Source of the DNA: Siphonodentalium dalli
Taxonomy: Eukaryota > Mollusca > Scaphopoda > Gadilida > Siphonodentaliidae
Length of the DNA stretch: 64,000 nt
Assembly: GCA_032622095.1 (NCBI GenBank)
Contig: CP136069.1
Span: 2,761,462 to 2,825,461, forward strand
Reading direction: 5' to 3'
This document shows, piece by piece, positions 11,701-26,700 of the stretch. The translations under genes and the position numbers were made by a program. The notes beneath the pieces were generated by a model. It did no database searches. It was given only the letters and a program-made list of their open reading frames with translations, and was not told the DNA's origin. How positions within the stretch are numbered: the first letter of the stretch is position 1; every line of letters starts with the position of its first letter.

Positions 11701-14700
11701 TGTGAGGCTCAATATAGGGCATATTATACTATTACCAGTGTGAGGCTCAATATAGGGCATATTATACTATTACCAGTGTGAGGCTCAATATAGGGTATAT
11801 TATACTATTACCAGTGTGAGGCTCAATATAGGGTATATTATACTATTACCAGTGTGAGGCTCAATATAGGGTATATTATACTATTACCAGTGTGAGGCTC
11901 AATATAGGGTATATTATACTATTACCAGTGTGAGGCTCAATATAGGGCATATTATACTATTACCAGTGTGAGGCTCAATATAGGGTATATTATACTATTA
12001 CCAGTGTGAGGCTCAATATAGGGTATATTATACTATTACCAGTGTGAGGCTCAATATAGGGTATATTATACTATTACCAGTGTGAGGCTCAATATAGGGT
12101 ATATTATACTATTACCAGTGTGAGGCTCAATATAGGGTATATTATACTATTACCAGTGTGAGGCTCAATATAGGGTATATTATACTATTACCAGTGTGAG
12201 GCTCAATATAGGGTATATTATACTATTACCAGTGTGAGGCTCAATATAGGGTATATTATACTATTACCAGTGTGAGGCTCAATATAGGGTATATTATACT
12301 ATTACCAGTGTGAGGCTCAATATAGGGTATATTATACTATTACCAGTGTGAGGCTCAATATAGGGTATATTATACTATTACCAGTGTGAGGCTCAATATA
12401 GGGTATATTATATTATTACCAGTGTGAGGCTCAATATAGGGTACATTATACTATTACCAGTGTGAGGCTCAATATAGGGCATATTATACTATTACCAGTG
12501 TGAGGCTCAATATAGGGTACATTATACTATTACCAGTGTGAGGCTCAATATAGGGTATATTATATTATTACCAGTGTGAGGCTCAATATAGGGTATATTA
12601 TACTATTGCCAGTGTGAGGCTCAATATAGGGTATATTATACTATTACCAGTGAGGCTCAATATAGGGCATATTATACTATTACCAGTGTGAGGCTCAATA
12701 TAGGGTATATTATACTATTACCAGTGTGAGGCTCAATATAGGGTATATTATACTATTACCAGTGTGAGGCTCAATATAGGGCATATTATACTATTACCAG
12801 TGTGAGGCTCAATATAGGGCATATTATACTATTACCAGTGTCAGGCTCAATATAGGGCATATTATACTATTACCAGTGTGAGGCTCAATATAGGGCATAT
12901 TATACTATTACCAGTGTGAGGCTCAATATAGGGTATATTATACTATTACCAGTGTGAGGCTCAATATAGGGCATATTATACTATTACCAGTGTGAGGCTC
13001 AATATAGGGTATATTATACTATTACCAGTGTGAGGCTCAATATAGGGTATATTATACTATTACCAGTGTGAGGCTCAATATAGGGCATATTATACTATTA
13101 CCAGTGTGAGGCTCAATATAGGGCATATTATACTATTACCAGTGTGAGGCTCAATATAGGGTATATTATACTATTACCAGTGTGAGGCTCAATATAGGGC
13201 ATATTATACTATTACCAGTGTGAGGCTCAATATAGGGTTATTATACTATTACCAGTGTGAGGCTCAATATAGGGTATATTATACTATTACCAGTGTGAGG
13301 CTCAATATAGGGTACATTATACTATTACCAGTGTGAGGCTCAATATAGGGTACATTATACTATTACCAGTGTGAGGCTCAATATAGGGTATATTATACTA
13401 TTACCAGTGTGAGGCTCAATATAGGGTACATTATACTATTACCAGTGTGAGGCTCAATATAGGGTACATTATACTATTACCAGTGTGAGGCTCAATATAG
13501 GGTACATTATACTATTACCAGTGTGAGGCTCAATATAGGGCATATTATACTATTACCAGTGTGAGGCTCAATATAGGGCATATTATACTATTACCAGTGT
13601 CAGGCTCAATATAGGGCATATTATACTATTACCAGTGTCAGGCTCAATATAGGGCATATTATACTATTACCAGTGTGAGGCTCAATATAGGGCATATTAT
13701 ACTATTACCAGTGTCAGGCTCAATATAGGGCATATTATACTATTACCAGTGTGAGGCTCAATATAGGGTATATTATACTATTACCAGTGTGAGGCTCAAT
13801 ATAGGGCATATTATACTATTACCAGTGTGAGGCTCAATATAGGGTATATTATACTATTACCAGTGTGAGGCTCAATATAGGGTATATTATACTATTACCA
13901 GTGTGAGGCTCAATATAGGGTATATTATACTATTACCAGTGTGAGGCTCAATATATGGTATATTATACTATTACCAGTGTGAGGCTCAATATAGGGCATA
14001 TTATACTATTACCAGTGTCAGGCTCAATATAGGGCATATTATACTATTACCAGTGTGAGGCTCAATATAGGGTATATTATACTATTACCAGTGTGAGGCT
14101 CAATATAGGGCATATTATACTATTACCAGTGTGAGGCTCAATATAGGGTATATTATACTATTACCAGTGTGAGGCTCAATATAGGGTATATTATACTATT
14201 ACCAGTGTGAGGCTCAATATAGGGTATATTATACTATTACCAGTGTGAGGCTCAATATATGGTATATTATACTATTACCAGTGTGAGGCTCAATATAGGG
14301 TATATTATACTATTACCAGTGTGAGGCTCAATATAGGGCATATTATACTATTACCAGTGTGAGGCTCAATATAGGGCATATTATACTATTACCAGTGTGA
14401 GGCTCAATATAGGGTATATTATACTATTACCAGTGTGAGGCTCAATATAGGGCATATTATACTATTACCAGTGTGAGGCTCAATATAGGGTATATTATAC
14501 TATTACCAGTGTGAGGCTCAATATAGGGTACATTATACTATTACCAGTGTGAGGCTCAATATAGGGCATATTATACTATTACCAGTGTGAGGCTCAATAT
14601 AGGGCATATTATACTATTACCAGTGTCAGGCTCAATATAGGGCATATTATACTATTACCAGTGTCAGGCTCAATATAGGGCATATTATACTATTACCAGT

Positions 14701-17700
14701 GTCAGGCTCAATATAGGGCATATTATACTATTACCAGTGTGAGGCTCAATATAGGGTATATTATACTATTACCAGTGTGAGGCTCAATATATGGTATATT
14801 ATACTATTACCAGTGTGAGGCTCAATATAGGGTATATTATACTATTACCAGTGTGAGGCTCAATATAGGGCATATTATACTATTACCAGTGTGAGGCTCA
14901 ATATAGGGTATATTATACTATTACCAGTGTGAGGCTCAATATAGGGCATATTATACTATTACCAGTGTGAGGCTCAATATAGGGTATATTATACTATTAC
15001 CAGTGTGAGGCTCAATATAGGGCATATTATACTATTACCAGTGTGAGGCTCAATATAGGGCATATTATACTATTACCAGTGTGAGGCTCAATATAGGGCA
15101 TATTATACTATTACCAGTGTGAGGCTCAATATAGGGCATATTATACTATTACCAGTGTGAGGCTCAATATAGGGTATATTATACTATTACCAGTGAGGCT
15201 CAATATAGGGCATATTATACTATTACCAGTGTGAGGCTCAATATAGGGTATATTATACTATTACCAGTGTGAGGCTCAATATAGGGTATATTATACTATT
15301 ACCAGTGTGAGGCTCAATATAGGGCATATTATACTATTACCAGTGTGAGGCTCAATATAGGGCATATTATACTATTACCAGTGTGAGGCTCAATATAGGG
15401 CATATTATACTATTACCAGTGTGAGGCTCAATATAGGGCATATTATACTATTACCAGTGTGAGGCTCAATATAGGGCATATTATACTATTACCAGTGTGA
15501 GGCTCAATATAGGGTATATTACACTATTACCAGTGTGAGGCTCAATATAGGGCATATTATACTATTACCAGTGTGAGGCTCAATATAGGGCATATTATAC
15601 TATTACCAGTGTGAGGCTCAATATAGGGCATATTACACTATCACCAGTGTGAGGCTCAATATAGGGCATATTATACTATTACCAGTGTGAGGCTCAATAT
15701 AGGGCATATTATACTATTACCAGTGTGAGGCTCAATATAGGGCATATTATACTATTACCAGTGTGAGGCTCAATATAGGGCATATTATACTATTACCAGT
15801 GTGAGGCTCAATATAGGGCATATTATACTATTACCAGTGTGAGGCTCAATATAGGGTACATTTTAATATTATCACTAGGTGAAGAGCTTCCTGTATAATG
15901 AGGGAAGAGGTAAAAAGATGCACTTCCACGACCTTATAAGGAAGCGGAACAAAGAATTCGGAAAAAAGCTGAAAGGCGGGCGTGAAAAGTCAGTGAAAGA
16001 ACTCGTGATGAATGACCTTCACTTGAAAGAGGATGACGAAAATAACCTTCGTTTTGACCCCAGTGAGTTTTTAACCTTTAACTACTGTCAAGACTCAAAA
16101 TAAAAAAAATTCTACTGACTGTCAAAATGACAGGCACCAAATGGATGGTGTTGGTCATTTCAAAATGGTGTCTGTCAAATTTTCAGATGTACATGTACTG
16201 AATGAGACCGTATTTAAATTTCCAATCAACTTATTATTTGTCAATGAGTGAGTTAGTGAGCGTCCAATCGGCACCCAGAAAAAACCTTCTTATTTTTGTT
16301 TTCAAAAGTTCAAAAACATTCCATCAATGTACAAATGCACTTCACAAATGAGATAATTGCATTAACTCTGAATTGATATGAAATTAAAAAAGAACTATTT
16401 TTTACTTTCAATGTCCGATTTGGCCAGTATAGTAGTGGCTCCTTGGATGTACCCAAACAGATACAGATTGTTTAAAAATTTGCATTGGACAAAATGTCCG
16501 ACAGATACTGAAGTGCACTGGACATAAGCTATTTTTCCGCCAAGGAAAGCCCTTCAACAGAACTATGCGGATTAAATCTCCGGCCTTGTGTCAATCAGGA
16601 GGGTTAAAATTTTATTGCTGTCCGACTCCGCTGTTCACACCCATGCTCAGATTAGTCACGCATGAATACGCCCAAGTAAATCCCGCATTCTTCTAATTAT
16701 CTAGTCAGTTTGTTTGTATACGTAATTCGTTTCGTGTTTTTGTTTTCTCATCAAGTCGGTTCCTTCTAAAAAATTAGAAATAAGAAGGACATCTTGACGA
16801 TGACTAAAGACGCACATAGCTTACTTGTGGCGACACCAAATTTTGCATTTTTGTGCAACATATACGGCGTGATAACTTACGATAAATCCGAAAGATAGTC
16901 CTTGTTATCAGATGACAATTGACATTTCTTTTGACTGAGCGATCTGTACCATTGTTTTAACAATCAATACCTGCGAATTTACACCCGCCAGTATGTATGA
17001 ACGTGAGGTCTTGTATTAGACCCATGGCAAATGTAATACAACATTACAGCTACTTCAAGGTATTTAGAAAATTCTGCCTTGTCTATCACGATTACATATC
17101 CTTTAACTCATTGTATCATCAGTACAATAGTTACTAACACTCCGTAGCAGGGAGATTATATTCGTTATCCCATATATAAACTCACTTCAGATTGGTGTGT
17201 TGTCTGTTGCTATAACTATAGTGTTGCATTATTTACATCCATGTATGTACAGTATGGCTGTAACAGTTTGGGTTACTACGAGTCAGGCGATTGGTTTGAT
17301 TGGGGCCGAGGGCACCCTGATATACAAGCTTTGACGACAACCAATTTTCATTAAAAAGTTTATCAATTGAAATATCGATCAACGACTGCAAAGCAGTGAA
17401 AACGTAGTAACCTGACACTCCAGCTACACCTGGCTCAAACACTGGCCTACTTGTGGCAAGTAACCATATCCAATGGGACCTTGGTAAACAAGGGAAAGCT
17501 TTGTCTTCAATACGGCGCACCTTGTTCATAAGGGGCATGGTCAGGGTGTTGCAACGATTTATCGGCTTGCCAGCATCTCACTGAATTTCAATTAAACGAT
17601 GTTTCTCCTTATTATCATCCGCCAGATGATTTAAGATTTACGCCGTCCACAGGTTAGTAATTAGAATTGTAAATTGTAAATGTGATGTAACGACTGTGAT

Positions 17701-20700
17701 CAGAAGATGTCACCAACTTGGAACATCTGACCTCTTATCCTCAGACATTAGTGTTTGTCGATACATTCAATTTTTCTGTCCCATTGACATATTATGGTTT
17801 AAGTGCCTCAATGCCATATTACCGTAGGACCTAATATGCATCGGAATTGGTGAGCTGGCAACATGTATTGCACGCCATAATAGTTCCATACATTGTACAT
17901 GGCAATAATATGGTATCAGGGCCTCATGTATGCTGTCAGAACTGACTATGCTTACATATGGTGAACAGTTTTCACCACAATACTGACATACTTTGCGGTT
18001 TTCATCAGTGAATAAACAGCGACACAGAAAGCATAAATATTGTCACATGCTCCAGAATCACTGCCAATAATCTTTCCAATAGAGTCCATCACTTGGCTCA
18101 TTAACTTCTATTTCCACATATATCAAAACGATAATCTGCCAAATAGCTTTCACTCATGTATGCAGCGCAGTTACATGCAACACATTTATATTGCGCATGG
18201 CCACTGCCCTTATGATTTCCATAAAAGAGTCCAAACCATGACTCTTTTCCTTCTATTGCCACATATTCAAATGATTATCTGGCAAATATCAGAAATGACT
18301 GCATTTGTATTGTCACATGTCTAAAGCGAGATTACATGCACAGCATTTATATTGCCCACATTCACTGCCAATATATTTCCAAAGAGGCCGAGACATGGCT
18401 CTTCTCCTTCTATTGTCACATATCCAATGATTATCGGGCCAATAGATTCGATACAAGCATAACGAAAATGAAGGCTAAACCGCTTAGTTCTTGCACATAT
18501 GTGCATTCGTCCTCATAAACGAGAAAAGACAGTATCTTACCTGTAATTCAATAAAACTTATAGCAGGTAAGATCACATGGCCAGGGGTATAAAGTAATTT
18601 TTATACTAACCTTACTTTCCATTCAATAACCAACAGACTGTATTGTATATTAACCTTACTTTGTTATAACTAACAGCATGTCTTGCAGTCGAACGTGATT
18701 CAAATTTGATGGCCACACACCGTGCGGGTTGCTCAATCACGGGTGTATTACTTGTCATAGTTCGGGTGAGGGCATTTTAGTCAATGATTACGAACTTTGA
18801 GCAACTGTACCAGTCTTTACCTCGGGCAGGACCAGTTCTGGCCCCCTGGTCCTGCTACGGCAGTCTGATCCAGTGGTAGGCGGGTGCTGCAATTTGTTGA
18901 TTCGGGAAACCAATCTTAAAGTGTGATTGCCCCGGCATCTTACTCTCAGGTGCCTAATGGTAGTGTCAGTACGATTATTAAATTTCGAGGAAACCCATTG
19001 ATACAATATTATTCCACATAGAGTGAAATTTCCATCTGTATTGTTGATTTCGGCCTGGATTCCTGACAACAAGATCTGTTTTTAGGCCATCAAGATTATT
19101 GCGCAACTGGGAGTAGCCTTTGGCAGCTGTTCTGGGAAGACTCGTTGTCATGTGACGCTCTTGCTCATAGACATAGCGCACCAGCCAAATGGCCTTCTGA
19201 CTCTTCCCCACGGTGCAGTGGCCCACATCTACAATAGAGTGGGTCCAGTCGATCCCCTGGAATCATAATACCTTCGGGATACATCCGGGCCTGCTCCTCC
19301 GCCGTCATATGATCATAGTGGTATGTCATCGACATTTATTCCAGTTTGGTCAGGACCACCAGCATTTGGGGGATTCCATGGAAGGGGCTTCCTTTGGTCT
19401 AATGGCTCATCAGAACTTATTCCCTCTGGCCTTGGGGGCGCAGCCTTTTCTACATGGGCCATTGATGATGCTCCAGAATTTGAGGGGGTGACCTTGGACA
19501 GGACATAGCTCCTTATCCCAAATGCAAGAGCATTTGTCTTGCGTCAAACCATTTCAGAGTAGGCCTCTTCTACAGTCTGGTATCCCAACTTGATGCAGCC
19601 AATTCTGTTGGCTGGCGTCGATCCTGACATGCTTCTCTGAATCACGTGGCGTCGGCAGGTTTGACGACGATGAGCAAGAATCGCGGGTCGACAGTGGGTC
19701 ACCAGGCACACTGTCAGACGAGGATTCTGACGTTCCTCTGGTAAGTGATTTTGTACAGGATGAGGACACAGGTTGATCTCTTATATTGCTTCATTTAATT
19801 CAACAATTTGCGATAAAGTACCAGTATTTACCTCAGTCAGGAAAGCTCCAGCAATGTAGCCTTTGGAGGATGTTCAGGGTGGGGAAGACTTGTTGTTGCA
19901 TGCCTCCAAGAGCTGCACCAGGCAACCAGTCTTCTGCCTCTTCCCCACGGTGCAGTGGCCCACATCTCCACAAGATGGGGTCCAGTCGATCCCCTGGAAT
20001 CGTACACCTTCGGGATACCTCCAGGCCACTCCTCCACCAGTAGAAAAGAAAGGCTGAATGTTTTGGGTGGGGAAGACTTGTTGTTGCGTGCCTCCAAGAG
20101 CTGCACCAGCCAACCAGCCTTCTGACTCTTCCCCATGGTGCAGTGGCCCACATCTCCACAAGATGGGGTCCAGTCAATCCCCTGGAATCATCACCTTCGG
20201 GAGACCTCCAGGCCACTCCTTCACCAGTCATTTTGCAACTTTGATCATTCTGCTAAATTTGATCATTTTGAAATGTACCGAAACTTGTCATGTGCACCAT
20301 CATAGATCACTGATGCTTCTATGCCTGTTCTTCAATTCCTCAGTGGTGTTCTCTAATCTCCTATATACTGGTATGCAATGATACCTTGGATCATGTTGGC
20401 GTTCCCTGCTCTCTACATTATACGAGGCTGGAGTAAGGATTTGTGGCATGATATAATGAAACATCATACCTCGCTATGATATCTGCAGCATATCATTTTT
20501 ATATCTGGTTTGTGTATCACAGGGAGCAAATAATTTTGAAATTTTGATTAGCAAATAATCTCACATTGACATGATTAGATAGCATGTTATAACATCATAT
20601 AAAAATTACTCGCTATTACCGGTATCCACATTTCCGTAGCAAATTGCGATGCGATACCAGTTAATTTGCTCCCTGGTGTATCATAAGCATCCTGATATCT

Positions 20701-23700
20701 TATGGCATACACAATGGCTACATGTGACATCAGTTCATAATGTGAACTGTCGAGAGAGCGAAGACTACATGTATGACAAAGAGAATAGGATGAAGCGACG
20801 GAAGAAGTGAAGGAAAAGAAGTCTCTTCAAAAGTTATACTTGCTCGGTTGTCTCGCTAGCATGAATTATATGGCACTACCTGGGATGTTTCTTCCAAAAA
20901 CAAGGGGGGGGGGGGGGGGAGGTCCACGTTTGAGCAATGTCGGAATCTGAATTGTGAGCTCTTTCACGTAACATAATCATATCCGATTCATGACTAAATC
21001 ACATTTACATGAAATCTGTTTCGGAAGAGTAAATTCCCATCGAATTTGGATATTAGTTAACTTTATTGCTCGTGCCTCCTCCTGGGCTTGCATTCTAATC
21101 CATATAGTTCAGTTGAAGGGCTTTCCTTGGCGGAAAAATATAATTTTTAAAATAAAAATTATTTTTTCCTTAACTCATTACCACTCTGACCGCAGCTGAC
21201 AAGAACCCCCAGGTTACTTTGACGTTGTGACGTTAAAATCTCAGCCACCTTGCCACGGCGACGTAATTTACGTCCCATTTCCTCAGAGATTTTGATGTTT
21301 TAGTCGGCTTCAGCATGTTTTTACCTTAGTTCTGTGATCACTGTCATTCTAATTTCTAAATTCTAGAAATGGCCTTTCGTGGTTTCGCTATTTAGTATTT
21401 GTTCAGAATTTGTTGTTTCAAACAAATTGAATAGACTGTGCCACCTTTCCATAATGTCACAATTCCAAGTTTAAAGGTACTCAACCCGTAAAGAGGGTCC
21501 CCATGTCAACAGATTCCAACAACAACAATCCGATCGGAGGGTCCTATATTACTATTTCTTTGGCTTTGGGGGTAAAAAATATTTGATTCGAGTCGAGGAA
21601 CCCATCAAACAAAGCTCAGAGCTATTAGATATTAATTTTTAAAATTTGTTATAAACTCGAGATCAGTACTACTAACTGCCGTAATCTGCTCTGGATGTGT
21701 TCTCCAAATCTATTCAAACAGACAAGGATGGATAACTCTAAAATCAAGTGGTAATTTTAACTCAATTTTGACTGAGTTCTGGGCCAGATAGTATTCCCGA
21801 TAATGAAAAATAATAGATTTCTAAAATCGATATCTAACAAATCTGAGCTTTGATGGGTGACTTCCTCGACTCGAATCAAATATTTTTGACCCCCGAAGCC
21901 ATTGAAATAGTAATTGAGAGGAGTTTTATCGGGTTGAGTACCTTTAAATGTTAAAATGTTGCAACAGTAATCGAAAGCAATCGTCGTTTTTATTAATTTT
22001 TTAACAAATGTACTTTCGAGCAAGGTAAGGCGTGAATGGAATAAAATGTTCTGATTGGATAGAATATACTTCAACCGCATACTTTATGTAAAATCAAAAC
22101 AATCATGACGATTAATGGAGAAAGCCACGAAAATTTTGTGTTTACTTTTATTAAATAAAAAGGTGTCAAAAGGTGCTTCTGAGGAAATGACGTAAGGTGA
22201 CAAAAGGTGCCTCTGAGGAAATGACGTAAGGTGACAAAATGTGCTTCTGAGGAAATGTCGTAAGGTGTCAAAAGGTGCTTCTGAGTGGTAATGAGTTAAG
22301 GGAAGCCCGAAACTGAACTATCATAGATCCCTCCCATGGTGGTGCCATTCCCAACCCCGCGACTCGCAAATCTCATGATTGAGTCGGAAATAAAAAACTG
22401 ACTAGATAATTAGAAGAATGCGGGATTTACTTGGGCATATTCATGCGTGACTAATCTGAGCATGGGTGTGAACAGCGGAGTCGGACAACAATAAAATTTT
22501 AACCCTCCTGATTGACACAAGTCCGGAGATCTAATCCATATAGTTCAGTTTCGGGCTTCCCTTAAGGAAAAACTAATTTTAATTAAAAAAATTATATTTT
22601 TCGTCGGACAATGACCGTGACTGACCACTTATTTTGAGCCTTGACTACTGTATGAATGTCTATGCACGTCTGACTGAACACTTCCCAGACATCAATCATG
22701 GCCATCAGAAACTCATTCATTGTGATAGGTTGTTTAAATATTATATAGTGACAATACATCACCATCGTGTATTGTAGCAAATTATTGTTTAGTTTTGACA
22801 GTGGTTGTACCGGTATAACAAATACCAACTCAGTGCAATAACTCTATCAGTGCAATAACTCTATCAGTGCAATAACTCTATCAGTGCAATAACTCTATCA
22901 GTGCTCTAAGTACTTAACCCTTTACCCAACAGAACGGCCCTGTGCCAATGCATTCTCTTATATATGCGAGTCGACCATAGGTCGCCTCGCATATATAAGA
23001 GAATGCATTGGCTTAACACATTAAAAATTATAAAATTGTTAAAGAATGTAAGAAAAAATGGTAAAAAGTGTTAAAAAAAAGATATTTTTAGGCCAATGCA
23101 TTCTCTTATATATGCGAGGCGACCTATGGTCGACTCGCATATATAAGAGAATGCATTGGCACAGGGTATAACTGTAACTATCACAATGTGGTCAAGGAGC
23201 CGGTTCCAATGATATCCATATTTGTATGGTTCTATTGAGACAGACCGAAGATATTTTAGGCTGTTGAAGCTTTATTTGGCCGGTTCTGGCCGGTTTGTTG
23301 GGTAAAGGGTTAAACCCTTTCAGTGCCAAGTCCGATTTTTGTATCAACCCATATTTCCTTGATCATTTTTCAAATTTATTGATTATTTGAGCTCTTTCCA
23401 TCAATGTATCACATTATTATAATCAATAAATTTGAAAAATGATCAAGGAAATATGGGTTGATACAAAAATCGAACTTGGCACTGAAAAGGTTGAAGTCCC
23501 ATTGTCCACTCAATAGAGACCTTTTGCAAAATTATGAATATGATATATTGTCCTACAGTAATGTATTATACACCACACGGATAATGTTAGAGCGTCCCCA
23601 AGCAGGACCGGTGGCACATTCTTGACACATCTTCACATAATTAAACTGAGTGGGGTATATTTCTTCCCACATAATAACTTCCGTGCGTAAAAATATTAAA

Positions 23701-26700
23701 TTTTGGCCTTATACTGGCAAGATATTGCGAAGGTCTCTATTGTGTGAAATAAGCATACAGATATCTAGACCAAGTCTTCTCAGTCCACAACAGCTTGGGA
23801 TATCGCATGGACTATAAGAGGAAGCTCCAGTCATGTATTCAAGCCTGCAAATAGCGTGTCTGTCATTTGCAGAATGAGGTCCCCAGAGGGTGAATTTAGT
23901 GATGCTATCACTAAATTCGCTCTCTGGAGACCTCATTCTGCTTAGGCCCTCAACTGCTATGGTAGACCTAGGATCAGAATGAAGTTGCCCAGTTGAAGTT
24001 GGTGATGTTCACCCATTGGGCACCTCAATTATGAATTTTATCTTCTGCAAATTAGGGGGATATAGAAACTTCCTAGAAGGGAAATGTAACTAAAACAATC
24101 TTAATTTGATACTATAGATACCTCCCAGAAGATGAAGTCTAAGCAGAATGAGGTCTCCAGAGGGTGAATTTGGTAATGCTAGCCCGATGTGCGGGATAGC
24201 GTTACTAAATTCACCCTCTGGGGACCTCATTCTGCAAATGACAGACACGCTATTTGCAGGCTTGGTCAGTAATCTATAAGACATCCATCTCAAACCTCAC
24301 TAATAAACTTTAATGTTTAACCCACAGGGAGCCTCACACAGATGGAAGCTTGCACTACAGAGTGTCGTCTGCTCCAGTCTATGTGGGGCTCTCTATGGGT
24401 TCAGACACGCTATTTGCAGGATGATGCTGTTTTTGGACTGAGTCCCAACCCGTTGTTCTTCTATAACGGACTTTCATTCAAAATAGTATTCACATAAACC
24501 CTTGAATGTGATTAATCATCTGAAGTGTCCACGATTAATCTGTCTTAAATGATATATCATCTACCATGATAGAAAAAGGTATAGTGATGGTACGATCGTT
24601 TAATATATTGTTTACATGCATTTTCTGACAGCGCGACAAATTCTCTTGAAAACTAGGCTTTTTTTTACTTATATATCTTGTTGCAATGAGATTTAATGGA
24701 CCTCTGATATATGCATGTTTGATATCATAATGCTTGGGAAAGGCTATCCTCTATGATCATATATGCAAAGCTTCCATTTGACCTAATCCAAAGATATACA
24801 AGCAATATAACCCCCACCTACGAATATGGGCGTAACGTCTGTTACAGAAGAGCAACGGGATGGGACTCGGTCCAAAAACATCATCAACCCGACCGATATT
24901 CCATGCCGTTGTGGTCTGAGAAGACTAACCAGGTAACTAACTATACGAGGGTTAACCGATTTGTTACCCTGTGCCAATGCATTCTCTTATATATGCGAGT
25001 CGACCATAGGTCGCCTCGCACATATAAGAGAATGCATTGGCCTAACAATTTTTTATCATTTAAAAAAAATATTTCTTACAATTTTTAGGACATAAAATAA
25101 AAAACATCCATTACCCTGCAGGGAGCCCCACACATATATAGAAGCATATAGAAGAGTGTCGTCTGCTCATGTTTGTCTGGGGCTCTGTATGGGTGAAATT
25201 ATAAAATTGTTAAAGAATACAAGAACAAATTATTAAAATTGTAAAAAATTGTTAGGCCAATGCATTCTCTTATATATGCGAGGCGACCTATGGTTGACTC
25301 GCATATATAAGAGAATGCATTGGCACAGGGCTCTTAGAGCTCTTTCCATCCATCAATGTATCACATTATTATAATCAATAAATTTGAAAACAATTATCAA
25401 GGAAATATGGGTTGATACAAAAATCGGACTTGGCACTGAAAGGGTTAACACACGGAGAATTTAAATGGTCAAGAAGTTACATGAACTAATTAATTGCTCA
25501 ATAAAAGAAGCGCTTCCGTGAAAACAATCGAACACTAACCCGCACCAGCACAGAACGGTACTGTCGTAAGCTGTTGTGGACCGAGAAGACTTGTTCTACA
25601 TGTAAATTCTGTACATCTGAAGATCATGAGAGGGAACTTGGTTTTTTATTCAAGACATTTCATAATTATTTTTATTCTGAAAGACAACCACTGATAAATA
25701 TTTGTCAACATTTATATTTTTATTCGAATCCTTTGACTGGAATTTGGGTTGTATCAGAATGAGCAGAACAATGTACGCCACCGTGAGATCATATATCACT
25801 AAATGTACGCCACCGTGAGATCATATATCACTAAATGTACGCCACCGTGTGATCATATATCACTAAATGTACGCCACTGTGTGATCATATATCACTAAAT
25901 GTATGCCACCGTGTGATCATATATCACTAAATGTAATCCACCGTGTGATCATATATCACTAAATGTACGCCACCGTGTGATCATATATCACTAAATGTAC
26001 GCCACCGTGTGATCATATATCACTAAATGTACGCCACCGTGTGATCATATATCACTAAATGTACGCCACCGTGTGATCATATATCACTAAATGTATGCCA
26101 CCGTGTGATCATATATCACTAAATGTACGCCACCGTGAGATCATATATCACTAAATGTACGCCACCGTGAGATCATATATCACTAAATGTACGCCACCGT
26201 GTGATCATATATCACTAAATGTACGCCACCGTGTGATCATATATCACTAAATGTACGCCACCGTGTGATCATATATCACTAAATGTATGCCACCGTGTGA
26301 TCATATATCACTAAAAGTACGCCACCGTGTGATCATATATCACTAAATGTACGCCACCGTGTGATCATATATCACTAAATGAACGCCACCGTGTGATCAT
26401 ATATCACTAAATGTACGCCACCGTGTGATCATACACTGTATATCACTAAAAGTACGCCACCGTGTGATCATATATCACTAAATGTACGCCACCGTGTGAT
26501 CATATATCACTAAATGTACGCCACCGTGTGATCATACATCACTAAATGTACGCCACCGTGTGATCATATATCACTAAATGCAGACGCATACTGCGCAAAC
26601 ATTATGAAATGGTTGGTTAATATATATATTTTTAAATGACATATACGGCGTCTTTCAACAATATTCGCTCACATGCTCCATGTAGGAAATATCCATGTAA

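Noticed and set aside
8299..15860. CRISPR-like array
   Set aside because: Units are directly adjacent without unique spacers, in an animal intron. It is a minisatellite.
17233..17538. 101-codon minus-strand frame
   Set aside because: No domain, no clear splice sites and no codon signal. Treated as chance.
19833..20231. 132-codon tryptophan-rich frame on the - strand
   Set aside because: Lies on diverged tandem DNA units and several frames are open at once. No domain was recognised. Kept only as a repeat block.
20904..20920. G-run as a possible G-quadruplex
   Set aside because: A single homopolymer run, possibly of uncertain sequence length. No four-tract arrangement with loops was seen.
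25771..26580. CRISPR-like 32-bp repeats
   Set aside because: No spacers: the whole period is conserved, so it is a minisatellite.
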